A stretch of DNA of 38,691 nucleotides from CAZUCD01 sp964618855 (GTDB taxonomy: Bacteria; Sumerlaeota; Sumerlaeia; SLMS01; JANRJK01): positions 1-38,691 of the forward strand of contig CAZUCD010000012.1 of assembly GCA_964618855.1 (NCBI GenBank), written 5' to 3'. Positions 23,906-31,860 of the stretch are shown here, in pieces. The position numbers and the translations under genes are program-made. The notes under the pieces were generated by a model, which saw only the letters and a program-made list of their open reading frames with translations, searched no databases and was not told the origin of the DNA. Positions within the stretch are counted from its first letter, which is position 1, and every line of letters starts with the position of its first letter.

Positions 23906-24445
23906 ATGAAAGTCGTTCTGCTTCGATCGGTCGACAAGCTCGGCATCGCGGGTGACTCCGTCGATGTGCGGGCGGGCTACTACCGCAACTTTCTCGGGCC
24001 GCGCCAGCTCGCCGTCATGGCATCCGAGGGCAACCTCAAGCTGGTCGAATCCCGCCGCAAGAAGCTCCAGGCCGTCGTGGCGCGCGAACGCTCGGAGGCC
24101 GAGCGCGCCCGCGACACGATGTCGGGCGTCGAGTTGACCTTCCAGCTCCGCGCCAACGACAAGGGCCAGCTCTTCGGGGCCGTCACGCCCTCCGACGTGG
24201 TTGCCGCCCTGCACGCGAAGGGGTACGACATTGACCGCCGCAAGATTGAGCTCGGCGGATCGGTCAAGACCCTCGGCAAGCACAAGGCGCGCGTTCGCCT
24301 CTATCCGGAGATCGCAGCCGAGATCATCCTCATCGTCGAGCGCCTGATGACGCCGGCGGAGCAGGCCGAGGCTGAGGCCGTTGCCGCAGCAGCGGCAGCG
24401 GCGGCAGCGGCGGCACAGCCCGCCGCCGCGAGCGCGGAAGCCTGA
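23906..24445 (+). CDS. rplI: 50S ribosomal protein L9
   Basis: Large-subunit protein near the base of the L1 stalk. The start MKVVLLRSVDKLGIAGDSVDVRAGYYRNFLGPR is textbook L9. It is followed by the long connecting helix and the C-terminal RNA-binding domain (QLFGAVTPSDVVAAL, RRKIELGGSVKTLGKHKARVRLYPEI). The 179-aa product is about 30 residues longer than usual, because of a Glu/Ala then nearly pure Ala tail ending AAASAEA. The ATG at 23906 has CAGGAG 8-9 bases ahead. Last gene of the ribosomal operon, followed by an intrinsic terminator. Confidence 0.97.
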   Translation: MKVVLLRSVDKLGIAGDSVDVRAGYYRNFLGPRQLAVMASEGNLKLVESRRKKLQAVVARERSEAERARDTMSGVELTFQLRANDKGQLFGAVTPSDVVAALHAKGYDIDRRKIELGGSVKTLGKHKARVRLYPEIAAEIILIVERLMTPAEQAEAEAVAAAAAAAAAAAQPAAASAEA

Positions 24446-24484
24446 CAGAACGCGGGGCGTCATGCCCACGCAACATGCGCAGGA

Positions 24485-24520
24485 GGGGCGCGGGCCGAAT
24501 GGCTCGCGCCCCTTTCGCTT
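24485..24520 (+). terminator. Intrinsic terminator of the rpsF-rplI operon
   Basis: A 12-bp stem (24485-24496 with 24501-24512, one G-T wobble) closes a GAAT loop and is followed by TTTCGCTTT. It lies 40 bases after the rplI stop and ahead of the permease gene, separating the two transcripts. Confidence 0.85.
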
Positions 24521-24583
24521 TGTGAACGGGACGATTGCGCTGGTCCCGCGGAACAGGCTCCGCATTCTCGCATTCACCACGCC

Positions 24584-25486
24584 ATGACTCCGAACGCAGC
24601 GCCAACAGCCTCGACGGCCCCCGATGCGGGGGAAGCCTCGCACCATTCCCTGTGGTTCCTAGCGTGGCGTCGGATGCGCCGCTCGGCCGCAGCGATGGTG
24701 GGACTGACGATCGTGGTTTTCCTGATGCTCGTGGCCGTGGCCGGGCCATGGATTGCGCCGGAGAAGTACGACGCGCAGGACAACTCCGCCGATGCCTACC
24801 AGGCGCCGCCATCCGGGACTGCCTGGTTCGGCCGCGACGACCTGGGCCGCGATGTCTTCTCGCGCGTGCTGCATGGGGCCCACCTGACGCTCGGGGTCGG
24901 GGTGGCGACGGTCGCCATCGGACTCGCCTTTGGGGTGCCGATCGGACTCGCGAGCGGATACTACCGGGGCGCGACCGACATGACGATCATGCGGCTCACG
25001 GACATCGTCCTGGCATTTCCGGACATCCTGCTTTCACTCGCCGTGATGGCCGCCCTCGGCCCCAGCCTCTCGAATGCGGTCGTCGCGGTGGGGATCTACT
25101 TCATCCCGAAGTTCATCCGCGTGGTCAGGGCCAGTGCGATGCTGGAATCGGGGCGTGACTACGTGGCCGCTGCGCGCGCAGTGGGGACCTCGGACATGCG
25201 CATACTCTTCGTGCACCTGCTGCCGAACTGCATGCCGCCACTGACGGTGGTCGGGACCCTCAGCCTCGGCACCGCCATCCTGTACACGAGCGCCCTGAGC
25301 TTTCTCGGCCTCGGGGCGCAGCCGCCGCTTCCCGAGTGGGGCGCGATGCTCGCCCAGGGGAAGGACAGCTTCCTCTTCGCCCCCCACCTGGTCCTGTTTC
25401 CCGGCTTGGCCATCGCGGTGAGCGTTCTCGGGATCAACCTGCTGGGCGATGGCCTGCGGGATGCCCTGGACGTGCGGCTGAACTAG
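24584..25486 (+). CDS. ABC transporter permease, dipeptide/oligopeptide (DppC/OppC) type
   Basis: Inner-membrane subunit of a peptide- or nickel-type ABC importer. The 300-aa product has the N-terminal OppC region, a first helix (MVGLTIVVFLMLVAVAGPWIAP), the typical FGRDDLGRDVFSRVLHGAHLTL segment, and then five helices. The EAA loop that docks on the ATPase is YVAAARAVGTSDMRILFVHLLPN. It ends LLGDGLRDALDVRLN, as DppC proteins do. No strong ribosome site precedes the ATG. The usual partners (DppB permease, binding protein, ATPases) are absent on either side: a terminator lies upstream and the convergent DUF1501 gene starts 8 bases after its stop. The partners may be elsewhere in the genome. 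Confidence 0.95.
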   Translation: MTPNAAPTASTAPDAGEASHHSLWFLAWRRMRRSAAAMVGLTIVVFLMLVAVAGPWIAPEKYDAQDNSADAYQAPPSGTAWFGRDDLGRDVFSRVLHGAHLTLGVGVATVAIGLAFGVPIGLASGYYRGATDMTIMRLTDIVLAFPDILLSLAVMAALGPSLSNAVVAVGIYFIPKFIRVVRASAMLESGRDYVAAARAVGTSDMRILFVHLLPNCMPPLTVVGTLSLGTAILYTSALSFLGLGAQPPLPEWGAMLAQGKDSFLFAPHLVLFPGLAIAVSVLGINLLGDGLRDALDVRLN

Positions 25487-25493
25487 CCGCGTC

Positions 25494-26852
25494 CTACGCA
25501 ATCACACCGGGGATGATCGAGCCCCCATTGGCGATCTTGATGGGCCGGCCGCTCTCTGTCGAAAAGGTCTTGTCGGGATCGATTCCGACGATCGTGTAGA
25601 TGGTGCGGAAGAGGTCCTCGGTCTTGACGGGGTCCGAGACGACCTTGGTGCCGTCCTCATTGGTTGCCCCCACGACACCGGGCCGCACGCCCCCCCCGGC
25701 AAGGACGACGTTCCACGCGTTGGGGAAGTGGTCGCGTCCCTCGTTGCCGTTGATCCTGGGTGTGCGCCCGAACTCGCCCATCCAGACAACCAGGGTCGAA
25801 TCCAGCATGTCCCGCCGCTCCAGGTCAGTCACCAGCGCGTGGAAGCCGGGATCGACGTCCCCGAGCAGTGACTCGACGCGCGTGAAGTTGTCCGTGTGCG
25901 TGTCCCACCCATTGAGGGAGACTTCGACGAAGTTGACGCCGGCCTCGACGAGGCGCCGTGCCATCAGGCAGCCGCGGCCAAACCTTGAGTCGCCGTAGGC
26001 GCTTCGAACAGCGGCGGGCTCGGCCGAGATGTCGAACGACTTCGCCTGGGGGGCGTCCATGAAGGCGCGCGCACTCTGCCCGATCTTCTCGTAGCTCTCG
26101 ACGTCGGCCCCCGCCCTGCCGAGGGCTGCGGAGAATCGCGTCTGCTGTCCGGACAACATCGACAGGCGGCGGTCGAAGCGCTCGCGCGAAATGCCCCCCG
26201 GCAGCGCCAGGTTCGCCACGGGCTTGCCCGCGTCGGGCACGTAGAATGGGTCGTACCGCACGCCGAGGAACCCGGCGCTCGCGCCTGGGGCATTGATCGC
26301 CACGTTGAGCGGAATGGCGATGTCGGCGTTTCCGATCTCCTCCGCCGCCATCGCACCCATGCCGGGGAAGCGGACCGTGCCGGCCGGCTTGTAGCCGGTG
26401 CGCATGTAGTGCTTCGCGCGGCTGTGGTTTCCCTCGCCCGTCGTCATGGCGCGAATCACGCACATGCGGTCCGCGATCGACGCCACGCGGGGCAGGTGCT
26501 GGCTGAACTCGACCCCTGGCAGGGCCGTCCGAATCGACTTGAACGGACCCGCATTCGGCGAACCGGGCTTCGGATCGAAAGTGTCCAGGTGGGGTGGGCC
26601 CCCGTCCATCCACAGCAGGATGATCGAGCGCACCCGGCGCGCCTGGCGCGTGGGTTCGACCAGCGGGTCCGCCGCCCAAAGCGACGTGAATCCGCTGACC
26701 CCCGGATCGCCCGTCAGGATGCCCACCATCGGCGAGGCGACCCCCAAGCCGATCAGGGCCCCCAGGGAGCGCCGGAGGAAGTCGCGCCTGCCCGAGCGCC
26801 CTTCGTCGTGCTCTTCCGTGCCGCAATGTCCGCCGTCGTGTTCGTCGTGCAT
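25494..26852 (-). CDS. DUF1501 family protein, Tat-exported
   Basis: A 452-aa protein of the DUF1501 group (alkaline-phosphatase/sulfatase-like fold), strongly expanded in Planctomycetes and usually paired with DUF1549 proteins. A twin-arginine signal is seen at residues 20-28 (SGRRDFLRR) before a hydrophobic stretch, so folded export is likely. A His/Asp-rich N-terminus (HDEHDGGHCGTEEHDE) precedes it. Family landmarks are SIILLWMDGGPPHLDTFDPKPG, CVIRAMTTGEGNHSRAKHYMRTG, FVEVSLNGWDTHTDNF and VVWMGEFGRTPRINGNEGRDHFPNAW. The ATG has GGAGG about 5 bases ahead. It follows the DUF1549 gene by 38 bp. The biochemical role of the family is not established; polysaccharide or sulfate-ester degradation is often suggested. 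Confidence 0.94.
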   Translation of the reverse strand: MHDEHDGGHCGTEEHDEGRSGRRDFLRRSLGALIGLGVASPMVGILTGDPGVSGFTSLWAADPLVEPTRQARRVRSIILLWMDGGPPHLDTFDPKPGSPNAGPFKSIRTALPGVEFSQHLPRVASIADRMCVIRAMTTGEGNHSRAKHYMRTGYKPAGTVRFPGMGAMAAEEIGNADIAIPLNVAINAPGASAGFLGVRYDPFYVPDAGKPVANLALPGGISRERFDRRLSMLSGQQTRFSAALGRAGADVESYEKIGQSARAFMDAPQAKSFDISAEPAAVRSAYGDSRFGRGCLMARRLVEAGVNFVEVSLNGWDTHTDNFTRVESLLGDVDPGFHALVTDLERRDMLDSTLVVWMGEFGRTPRINGNEGRDHFPNAWNVVLAGGGVRPGVVGATNEDGTKVVSDPVKTEDLFRTIYTIVGIDPDKTFSTESGRPIKIANGGSIIPGVIA

Positions 26853-26890
26853 GGCTTCCTCCGTCCGGTCCGCAGTTGCGGTGGCGTGGG

Positions 26891-28495
26891 TCAGTGGTTT
26901 GTGCGGAATTCCGCCGAGTTGATGAGCGCCCAGAGCAGGTCTTCGAGGACGGCGCGGCGCGCACTCGCATCGCCCGCCTGTTCGAGCATCGTGGCGAGCT
27001 GGGTTCGTTCCGGATCCGTGGGACGTCGGTTGACGGTGGCGAGGTAGAGGTAGTCCACCTGATCGCGCGGAGACTTTGCTGAGGCGAGCACACGGTCGAG
27101 GATCGAGCCCTTCCCCGTGGAGATCGCCTTGTTGATCGTGGGATCGTTGTAGAGGAAGAGAGCCTGCGCCACGTTCGCGTCGAAGTTCGAGCTCTCCTCC
27201 ATCTCGTCGTTGCCGAATAGAAACACGAACTGCGAGAGGTAGCGCTCGCGCAGTTGGGACCGGAATCCCTCCCCCCGGTCGGATCGCGCCTGGGAGGAGA
27301 GGTTGACGGCGCGGTCGATGCTTGCGAGCAGTTGCTCCGGGTTGAGCGGCCGCACCTGTGCCACCGCGAACAGACCCTCCTTGCCGGAGAGGCTGCGGTC
27401 CGTCGCGGAGGAGCGCTGGTAGGCGTCGGTGTTGAGGATGATCTCCTCCATGTGGCGCACATCGAGTCCGCTCGCGATGAACTCGTCGGTGAGATTCTCC
27501 AGCAGCTCGGGATGGTCCGGCTTCATGAAGGGCGTCTGCCAGTCATCGACGGGCTCCAGGAATCCCCGGCCCATGTAGTGTCCCCACAGCCTGTTCACGA
27601 AGTTGCGGGCGAACTGCCGCCGGTCGTGCGAGGTCATCATCTCCGCGAAGGCTTCGCGCCTGTGCGCCGTCTTGCCTTCCGGACCGGGAGTGCCGTCGAT
27701 CCAGGCCGGCTGCACGGTGACGGGAGGACTCGAGTCCGGAATGCGCGTCTCGCCCGAGACCTTCTCGATCACCTGGCGGCCGCGTCCGAGTCCCTCCATG
27801 TTGCGGTAGGGAATGACCTTCGTGCGGTCAAAGAAGGCGGCGGACTCCCAGAACTTCTCCTGGGTGAGGGTCTCGTCGTAGGGATGGTCGTGGCACTGGG
27901 CGCACTGGATCTGCCGGCCCAGGAAGACGCGCGACATGGTTCCCGCCATGTCGGGCGCGGACCCATCCCAGCGCACCATGGGCAGCGTTGATGGCTCCAC
28001 GTCGGCGGGTCCTGCCGCGGTGATGACGCGCTTGGCAAACTCGTCTAGCGGGCGGTTCGCGTTGAACTCGTCCTCGACCCAGGTCTTGAAGGTCGATTTT
28101 GCGCGCATGGCTGCATTCTGGTTGTTCACGGTTTCGGTGAGGTTGCCCACCAGCAGTTTGTCCCAATAGGCCGCCCATGCGGCGCCCCGAAGGGGATCGT
28201 CCAGGTACTTGCGCACGAGGGTTGGGCGCTTTTCCGGGCTCTTATCCGAAATGAACTCGATGGTCTCCTCGACCGTGGGAATCACCCCGCGGACGTCGAG
28301 TGACAGCCGGCGGATGAACTCCGCGTCGGTGCACCTGGGGGCGGGCATCACCTCGTGCTTGGCGGCGGCCGCGACCAGTACCGCATCGATCGCCTCCGGC
28401 GAAAGCCGGTCACGCGCGGACTCGGCCTGGACTGCCCCTATCATGAAGGCAGCGACACCAACGCGCGTCCAGAGTTGTACGAAGGGAGGGATCAT
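26891..28495 (-). CDS. DUF1549/DUF1553 family exported protein with CxxCH motif
   Basis: A 534-aa secreted protein typical of Planctomycetes and related phyla. The ATG at 28495 gives a signal peptide (MIPPFVQLWTRVGVAAFMIGAVQA); a TTG at 28543 would add 16 residues ahead of it. The DUF1549 part (about 30-210) has DAEFIRRLSLDVRGVIPT and CAQCHDHPYD, with C198-x2-C201-H202, the form of a c-type haem site. The DUF1553 part (about 280-534) has RREAFAEMMTSHDRRQFARNFVNRLWGHYMGRG, DEFIASGLDVRHMEEIILNTDAYQRSS and YLYLATVNRRPTDPE. It is followed by the DUF1501 gene on the same transcript. Whether haem is bound is unproven. Confidence 0.93.
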   Translation of the reverse strand: MIPPFVQLWTRVGVAAFMIGAVQAESARDRLSPEAIDAVLVAAAAKHEVMPAPRCTDAEFIRRLSLDVRGVIPTVEETIEFISDKSPEKRPTLVRKYLDDPLRGAAWAAYWDKLLVGNLTETVNNQNAAMRAKSTFKTWVEDEFNANRPLDEFAKRVITAAGPADVEPSTLPMVRWDGSAPDMAGTMSRVFLGRQIQCAQCHDHPYDETLTQEKFWESAAFFDRTKVIPYRNMEGLGRGRQVIEKVSGETRIPDSSPPVTVQPAWIDGTPGPEGKTAHRREAFAEMMTSHDRRQFARNFVNRLWGHYMGRGFLEPVDDWQTPFMKPDHPELLENLTDEFIASGLDVRHMEEIILNTDAYQRSSATDRSLSGKEGLFAVAQVRPLNPEQLLASIDRAVNLSSQARSDRGEGFRSQLRERYLSQFVFLFGNDEMEESSNFDANVAQALFLYNDPTINKAISTGKGSILDRVLASAKSPRDQVDYLYLATVNRRPTDPERTQLATMLEQAGDASARRAVLEDLLWALINSAEFRTNH

Positions 28496-28657
28496 CGGGA
28501 ATCGGACCTTTGCGGGACTGCCTGCGATGGACCGTAGTACCAATCATTGTGCCAGAGTGCTGCCGGCCGCCTCCACGCGAGATTGCGGGGTTCTGCGACT
28601 TTCCCAATGCTCCCCGCGGCGGCTGCGCGTCCGGGCACGCGTACCAAATCGAACATG

Positions 28658-28682
28658 CTCGTGCGCCCGGGGCGCGTGCGAG
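28658..28682. repeat. Inverted repeat upstream of the transhydrogenase gene
   Basis: CTCGTGCGC and GCGCGTGCGAG flank CCCGGG-type bases, making a hairpin of about 11 bp with two wobbles and one bulge; the core GCGCCC-G-GGGCGC is a perfect 13-base palindrome. It lies in the 256-bp gap between the DUF1549 gene and the transhydrogenase, about 70 bases ahead of the latter. It could be an operator or an RNA hairpin. Confidence 0.35.
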
Positions 28683-28751
28683 CGGTCATGCCTTGCGCAC
28701 GCTGCGTGCCGGAAACACGATGGAGCCTCATCCCAAACCGGTGGACCGACG

Positions 28752-30314
28752 ATGGAACTGGGCCGCTTTTCCGAAATGCCGAGCATGGACGAGGTGGACA
28801 TCAGTGCCCTCCCCCACCAGTCATCAAGGGAGTTCGACATCCTTGTCCTCGGTTCGGGTCCCGCGGGGCAGAAGGCGGCTCTGACGGCTGCGGACCAGGG
28901 CGCGCGAGTCGGCCTCATCGAGAAGGACCCATTGGCCGGCGGGGTCTGCCTCAACACAGGGACGATCCCCAGCAAGACGCTGCGCGAGGCGGTGCTCTAC
29001 CTGAGCGGCTTCCGAGAGCGCGGCTACTATGGCGAAGGGTACCGCCTCCGGGAGAAAATCACGTCGGTCGACCTCCTGCAGCGCACGTCCCTCGTCATCA
29101 AACTCGAGCGCGACATCATCAACCGCGCGCTTGCATTCCACGGGGTCACTCGCCTCGTCGGCACGGGGCGCATCGTCGGCCCGCACGAGGTCAAGGTGGA
29201 GCTGGTCGGGATGGAGAGCACGCACACGGCGGAGAACATCATCGTCTGCGTCGGCACGGTGCCGCGCCGCCCCCAGGACGTGCCGTTCGACAACGTGAAC
29301 ATCTACGACAGCGACGCCGTCTTCGGGGAGACGCAGAACCTGCGGCCGCTCCCGGCGAGCATGATGGTCCTCGGCGCGGGCGTCATAGGCATCGAGTACG
29401 CCAGCATGTTCTCCGCGCTCGACATCCCCACGATCCTCATCGATCCGAGGCCCAATCCGCTGAGCTTTGCCGACCATGAGGTGGCCCGGGTCCTGTACGA
29501 ACACCTGTCACGACACCAGGTGAAGCTGGAGTTCGGCAAGGCGCACAAGTCGATCCGGATCATTGGCGCGCATGGGGACCCGAACGCGCAGGTCGGCGTC
29601 ATGATGGAGGATGGGCGCGAGTTGGTTGCGGACAACCTGCTGTTCGCGCTCGGCCGCGTGCCGATGTCGGAGCGCGTCGGGCTGAAGGAGGTGGGCGTCG
29701 AACTGGACAAGCGCGGAAACGTCGTCGTCGATGCCAACTACCGCACCAACATCCCGTCGATCTGGGCCGCAGGGGACGTGATTGGCTTCCCCAGCCTCGC
29801 CTCGACCTCCTACGAACAGGGGCGCATCTCCGCGCTTAACGCCCTCGGCATCAAGGCCGTCTGGCATCCGGACACAATTCCCTACGGCATCTACACGATC
29901 CCTGAAATCAGCATGGTCGGAAAAACCGAGGAGCAGTGCAAGGGCGAGGACATCCCATACGTCGTGGGGACTGCGCTGTGGCGCGAGACGGCGCGAGGGA
30001 AGATACTCGGGGACGTGACCGGCGCGCTAAAGATGCTCTTCCACGCCGAGACGCGGCGGCTGCTTGGCGTGCACATCATCGGTGAAGGCGCGACGGAACT
30101 CCTCCACATCGGCCAGTCGGTCATCCACTTCGGGGGCGGGATCGACTACTTCCGCAACAACGTCTTCAACTATCCGACGCTTGCTGAAGCCTACAAGCTT
30201 GCCGCACACAACGCGATGATGCGGCTGACAGGCCGGACCCCGGAACACGAGTCCCTCGTGGAATCCGTGTTCGAAATCACCTCGGCGGCGGAGTGGGCGA
30301 AGTCCGCCATGTAG
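28752..30314 (+). CDS. sthA: Soluble pyridine nucleotide transhydrogenase-like flavoprotein (SthA type)
   Basis: Predicted to move hydride between NADPH and NAD+ through FAD in the cytoplasm. The 520-aa product resembles E. coli SthA (466 aa) along its length. It has an FAD-binding motif at residues 33-40 (LGSGPAGQ) and GGVCLNTGTIPSKTLREAVLYL at 63-84. Only Cys66 of the redox pair is present; the second Cys of lipoamide-dehydrogenase relatives is Thr71, as in SthA. It also has the NAD(P) motif MVLGAGVIGIEYASMF, then NIPSIWAAGDVIGFPSLASTSYEQGR, then IPYGIYTIPEISMVGKTEEQ. The first 26 residues are extra, so the start could be one of the ATGs at codons 9 or 12. Its end overlaps the convergent glycosyltransferase gene by 38 bases. 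Confidence 0.9.
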   Translation: MELGRFSEMPSMDEVDISALPHQSSREFDILVLGSGPAGQKAALTAADQGARVGLIEKDPLAGGVCLNTGTIPSKTLREAVLYLSGFRERGYYGEGYRLREKITSVDLLQRTSLVIKLERDIINRALAFHGVTRLVGTGRIVGPHEVKVELVGMESTHTAENIIVCVGTVPRRPQDVPFDNVNIYDSDAVFGETQNLRPLPASMMVLGAGVIGIEYASMFSALDIPTILIDPRPNPLSFADHEVARVLYEHLSRHQVKLEFGKAHKSIRIIGAHGDPNAQVGVMMEDGRELVADNLLFALGRVPMSERVGLKEVGVELDKRGNVVVDANYRTNIPSIWAAGDVIGFPSLASTSYEQGRISALNALGIKAVWHPDTIPYGIYTIPEISMVGKTEEQCKGEDIPYVVGTALWRETARGKILGDVTGALKMLFHAETRRLLGVHIIGEGATELLHIGQSVIHFGGGIDYFRNNVFNYPTLAEAYKLAAHNAMMRLTGRTPEHESLVESVFEITSAAEWAKSAM

Positions 30315-31860
30315 CGGGCACGAACCGGGCAGCAAAGCCGGCGGCGGCCACCGCCAGCGCGGGAACCATTGGAAAGTGGTACCGTTCCTGGCCGATGAAG
30401 GCAGCGGCCACGAGGATGGTGCATGCGAGCATCACCTCTCCGAACGGCTCCGCGCTTGCGCGCGCCGCGGCGCGGATGCGGAAGAGGCACAACTCCAGCA
30501 CTGCCGCGAACAGGAGCCCCAGCCACGCGGCATTCGAGGCGGCCAGCACGACGCCGCGCGCCCAGGGCGGCGGCTGTGGATCCGCGGACACCATCGCCCA
30601 TCGCGTCCAGACGCCATCGGTCGCCAGCAGCCACGCAATCTTGCGAATCGCAAGGACTGCGGCGGCCCAGGGATGGTCGCGCCAGTATGCCTTGCCGAGG
30701 CGCCAGCCCTCCGCGTTGCGGGCCACCTCGTCCGTGATTCCGGAGGTGGGGTCCACAGCGGGGTCGAGCAGTTCCAGCCCGGTGCCGTTCGTGTGCGCGT
30801 TGTTGCCGAAGTGAAAATTGACGCCGCCATTGGTCGAAAACGGCTGGAAGGAGCCCAGGGCGGAGACGTTCCGTGCGCCCCAAGCCGTCGGGAATACTGC
30901 AAACGCGGCGCAGAGGCAAATCGCGGCGAGCCCACCGCGCCGGAATCCAAGCCGCACGAGCAGCACCAGCGAGAGTGCGATCGGCAGGAGTGCGATCGTG
31001 GGCCTCATCATGCAGGCGGCGCCGAGCGCAGCTCCTGAGAGGGCTGCCCGGCACCACGAATCCCTGCTGTCGTGACGCGTCGACTCCGCCACCCACAGGA
31101 GCGCCAAAGTCTGGAGCGTGGTGAACGGAACCTCTGATGCGAGCAGGCTGGAGTAGCCCACCTGTGAGGGAGCGAACGCCACCAGCAGCCCGGCAAGCCG
31201 CGCGGGTCCCTCGGGGAGGACCAGTCGGGCCACACGCCACGCCAGAAGGCATGTGCATGCACCGAGAACGGCGTTGGCCAACTTCACCGGCATGAGCGAA
31301 TCGCCGGTCGTGGCGCGAAACATGGCGAGGAAGAATGGGTAGCCGGGTGGACGAAACGCCGTCGGCATGCCCGACGCGTCGGCAAATGCCCCAGTCTCAA
31401 CGAGCCTTCCCGCGAGTTCCCAGTACTCGCGGTAGTCGCTGACGGGGACGCTCGGCACGAGCACGACCCAGGCGATCCTGGCCAGGAGTGCGGACGCGAA
31501 CAGTGTGGCTCCCCAGTTGCGCGCACTCGGGAGAGCCATCCATGCGAGCACGCGGCCGAGGTCCTGCACGAAGAGATCCCGGACAGCGAATGCGGTGCTG
31601 AGCGCGAGCAGCAGCACGCCGCTGAAGAGTGGGATCCGGCGCACGAGGGCTTCGGTGCTCGCGCCGAGGTCACCGTCCCGGCTCAGGACGCGCCCGAGGT
31701 CCAGAAGCGCCGACGAAGGCATGACCAATCCTGCGACGAGGAGAAGCGCGAACAGCGCCGCCAGTCCTGCAAGAATGCGGCGTTCGAGTCTGCTGGGTTG
31801 CGCCGGCCATGCTGGTCCGGGAGGCCCGACATGGACGGGCGAGGCAACCGGGTCAGGCAA
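30277..31860 (-). CDS. GT-C-like integral membrane glycosyltransferase (PMT/ArnT-type)
   Basis: A 527-aa multi-pass protein with roughly 10-12 hydrophobic segments. It resembles the dolichyl/undecaprenyl-phosphate-sugar glycosyltransferases. The usual early motif is seen as SVPVSDYREYWELAGRL (Asp in the first long loop) followed by TAFRPPGYPFFLAMFR. A central soluble part has GSFQPFSTNGGVNFHFGNN and an NGTGLELLDP segment. The C-terminus has RYHFPMVPALAVAAAGF. The start is TTG at 31860, overlapping the stop of the upstream fusion gene by 8 bases, so translation is coupled. The gene end overlaps the sthA-like gene on the other strand by 38 bp. The sugar donor and acceptor are unknown; envelope glycan or lipid decoration is likely. 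Confidence 0.82.
   Translation of the reverse strand: MPDPVASPVHVGPPGPAWPAQPSRLERRILAGLAALFALLLVAGLVMPSSALLDLGRVLSRDGDLGASTEALVRRIPLFSGVLLLALSTAFAVRDLFVQDLGRVLAWMALPSARNWGATLFASALLARIAWVVLVPSVPVSDYREYWELAGRLVETGAFADASGMPTAFRPPGYPFFLAMFRATTGDSLMPVKLANAVLGACTCLLAWRVARLVLPEGPARLAGLLVAFAPSQVGYSSLLASEVPFTTLQTLALLWVAESTRHDSRDSWCRAALSGAALGAACMMRPTIALLPIALSLVLLVRLGFRRGGLAAICLCAAFAVFPTAWGARNVSALGSFQPFSTNGGVNFHFGNNAHTNGTGLELLDPAVDPTSGITDEVARNAEGWRLGKAYWRDHPWAAAVLAIRKIAWLLATDGVWTRWAMVSADPQPPPWARGVVLAASNAAWLGLLFAAVLELCLFRIRAAARASAEPFGEVMLACTILVAAAFIGQERYHFPMVPALAVAAAGFAARFVPATWRTSPTPPPR

Noticed and set aside
24381..24430. GCAGCGGCA repeats as a DNA repeat element
   Set aside because: They simply encode the poly-Ala tail of L9 in frame.
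28209..28751. Upstream extension of the transhydrogenase frame
   Set aside because: It overlaps the 5' end of the DUF1549 gene on the other strand; homology to SthA begins only after 28800.
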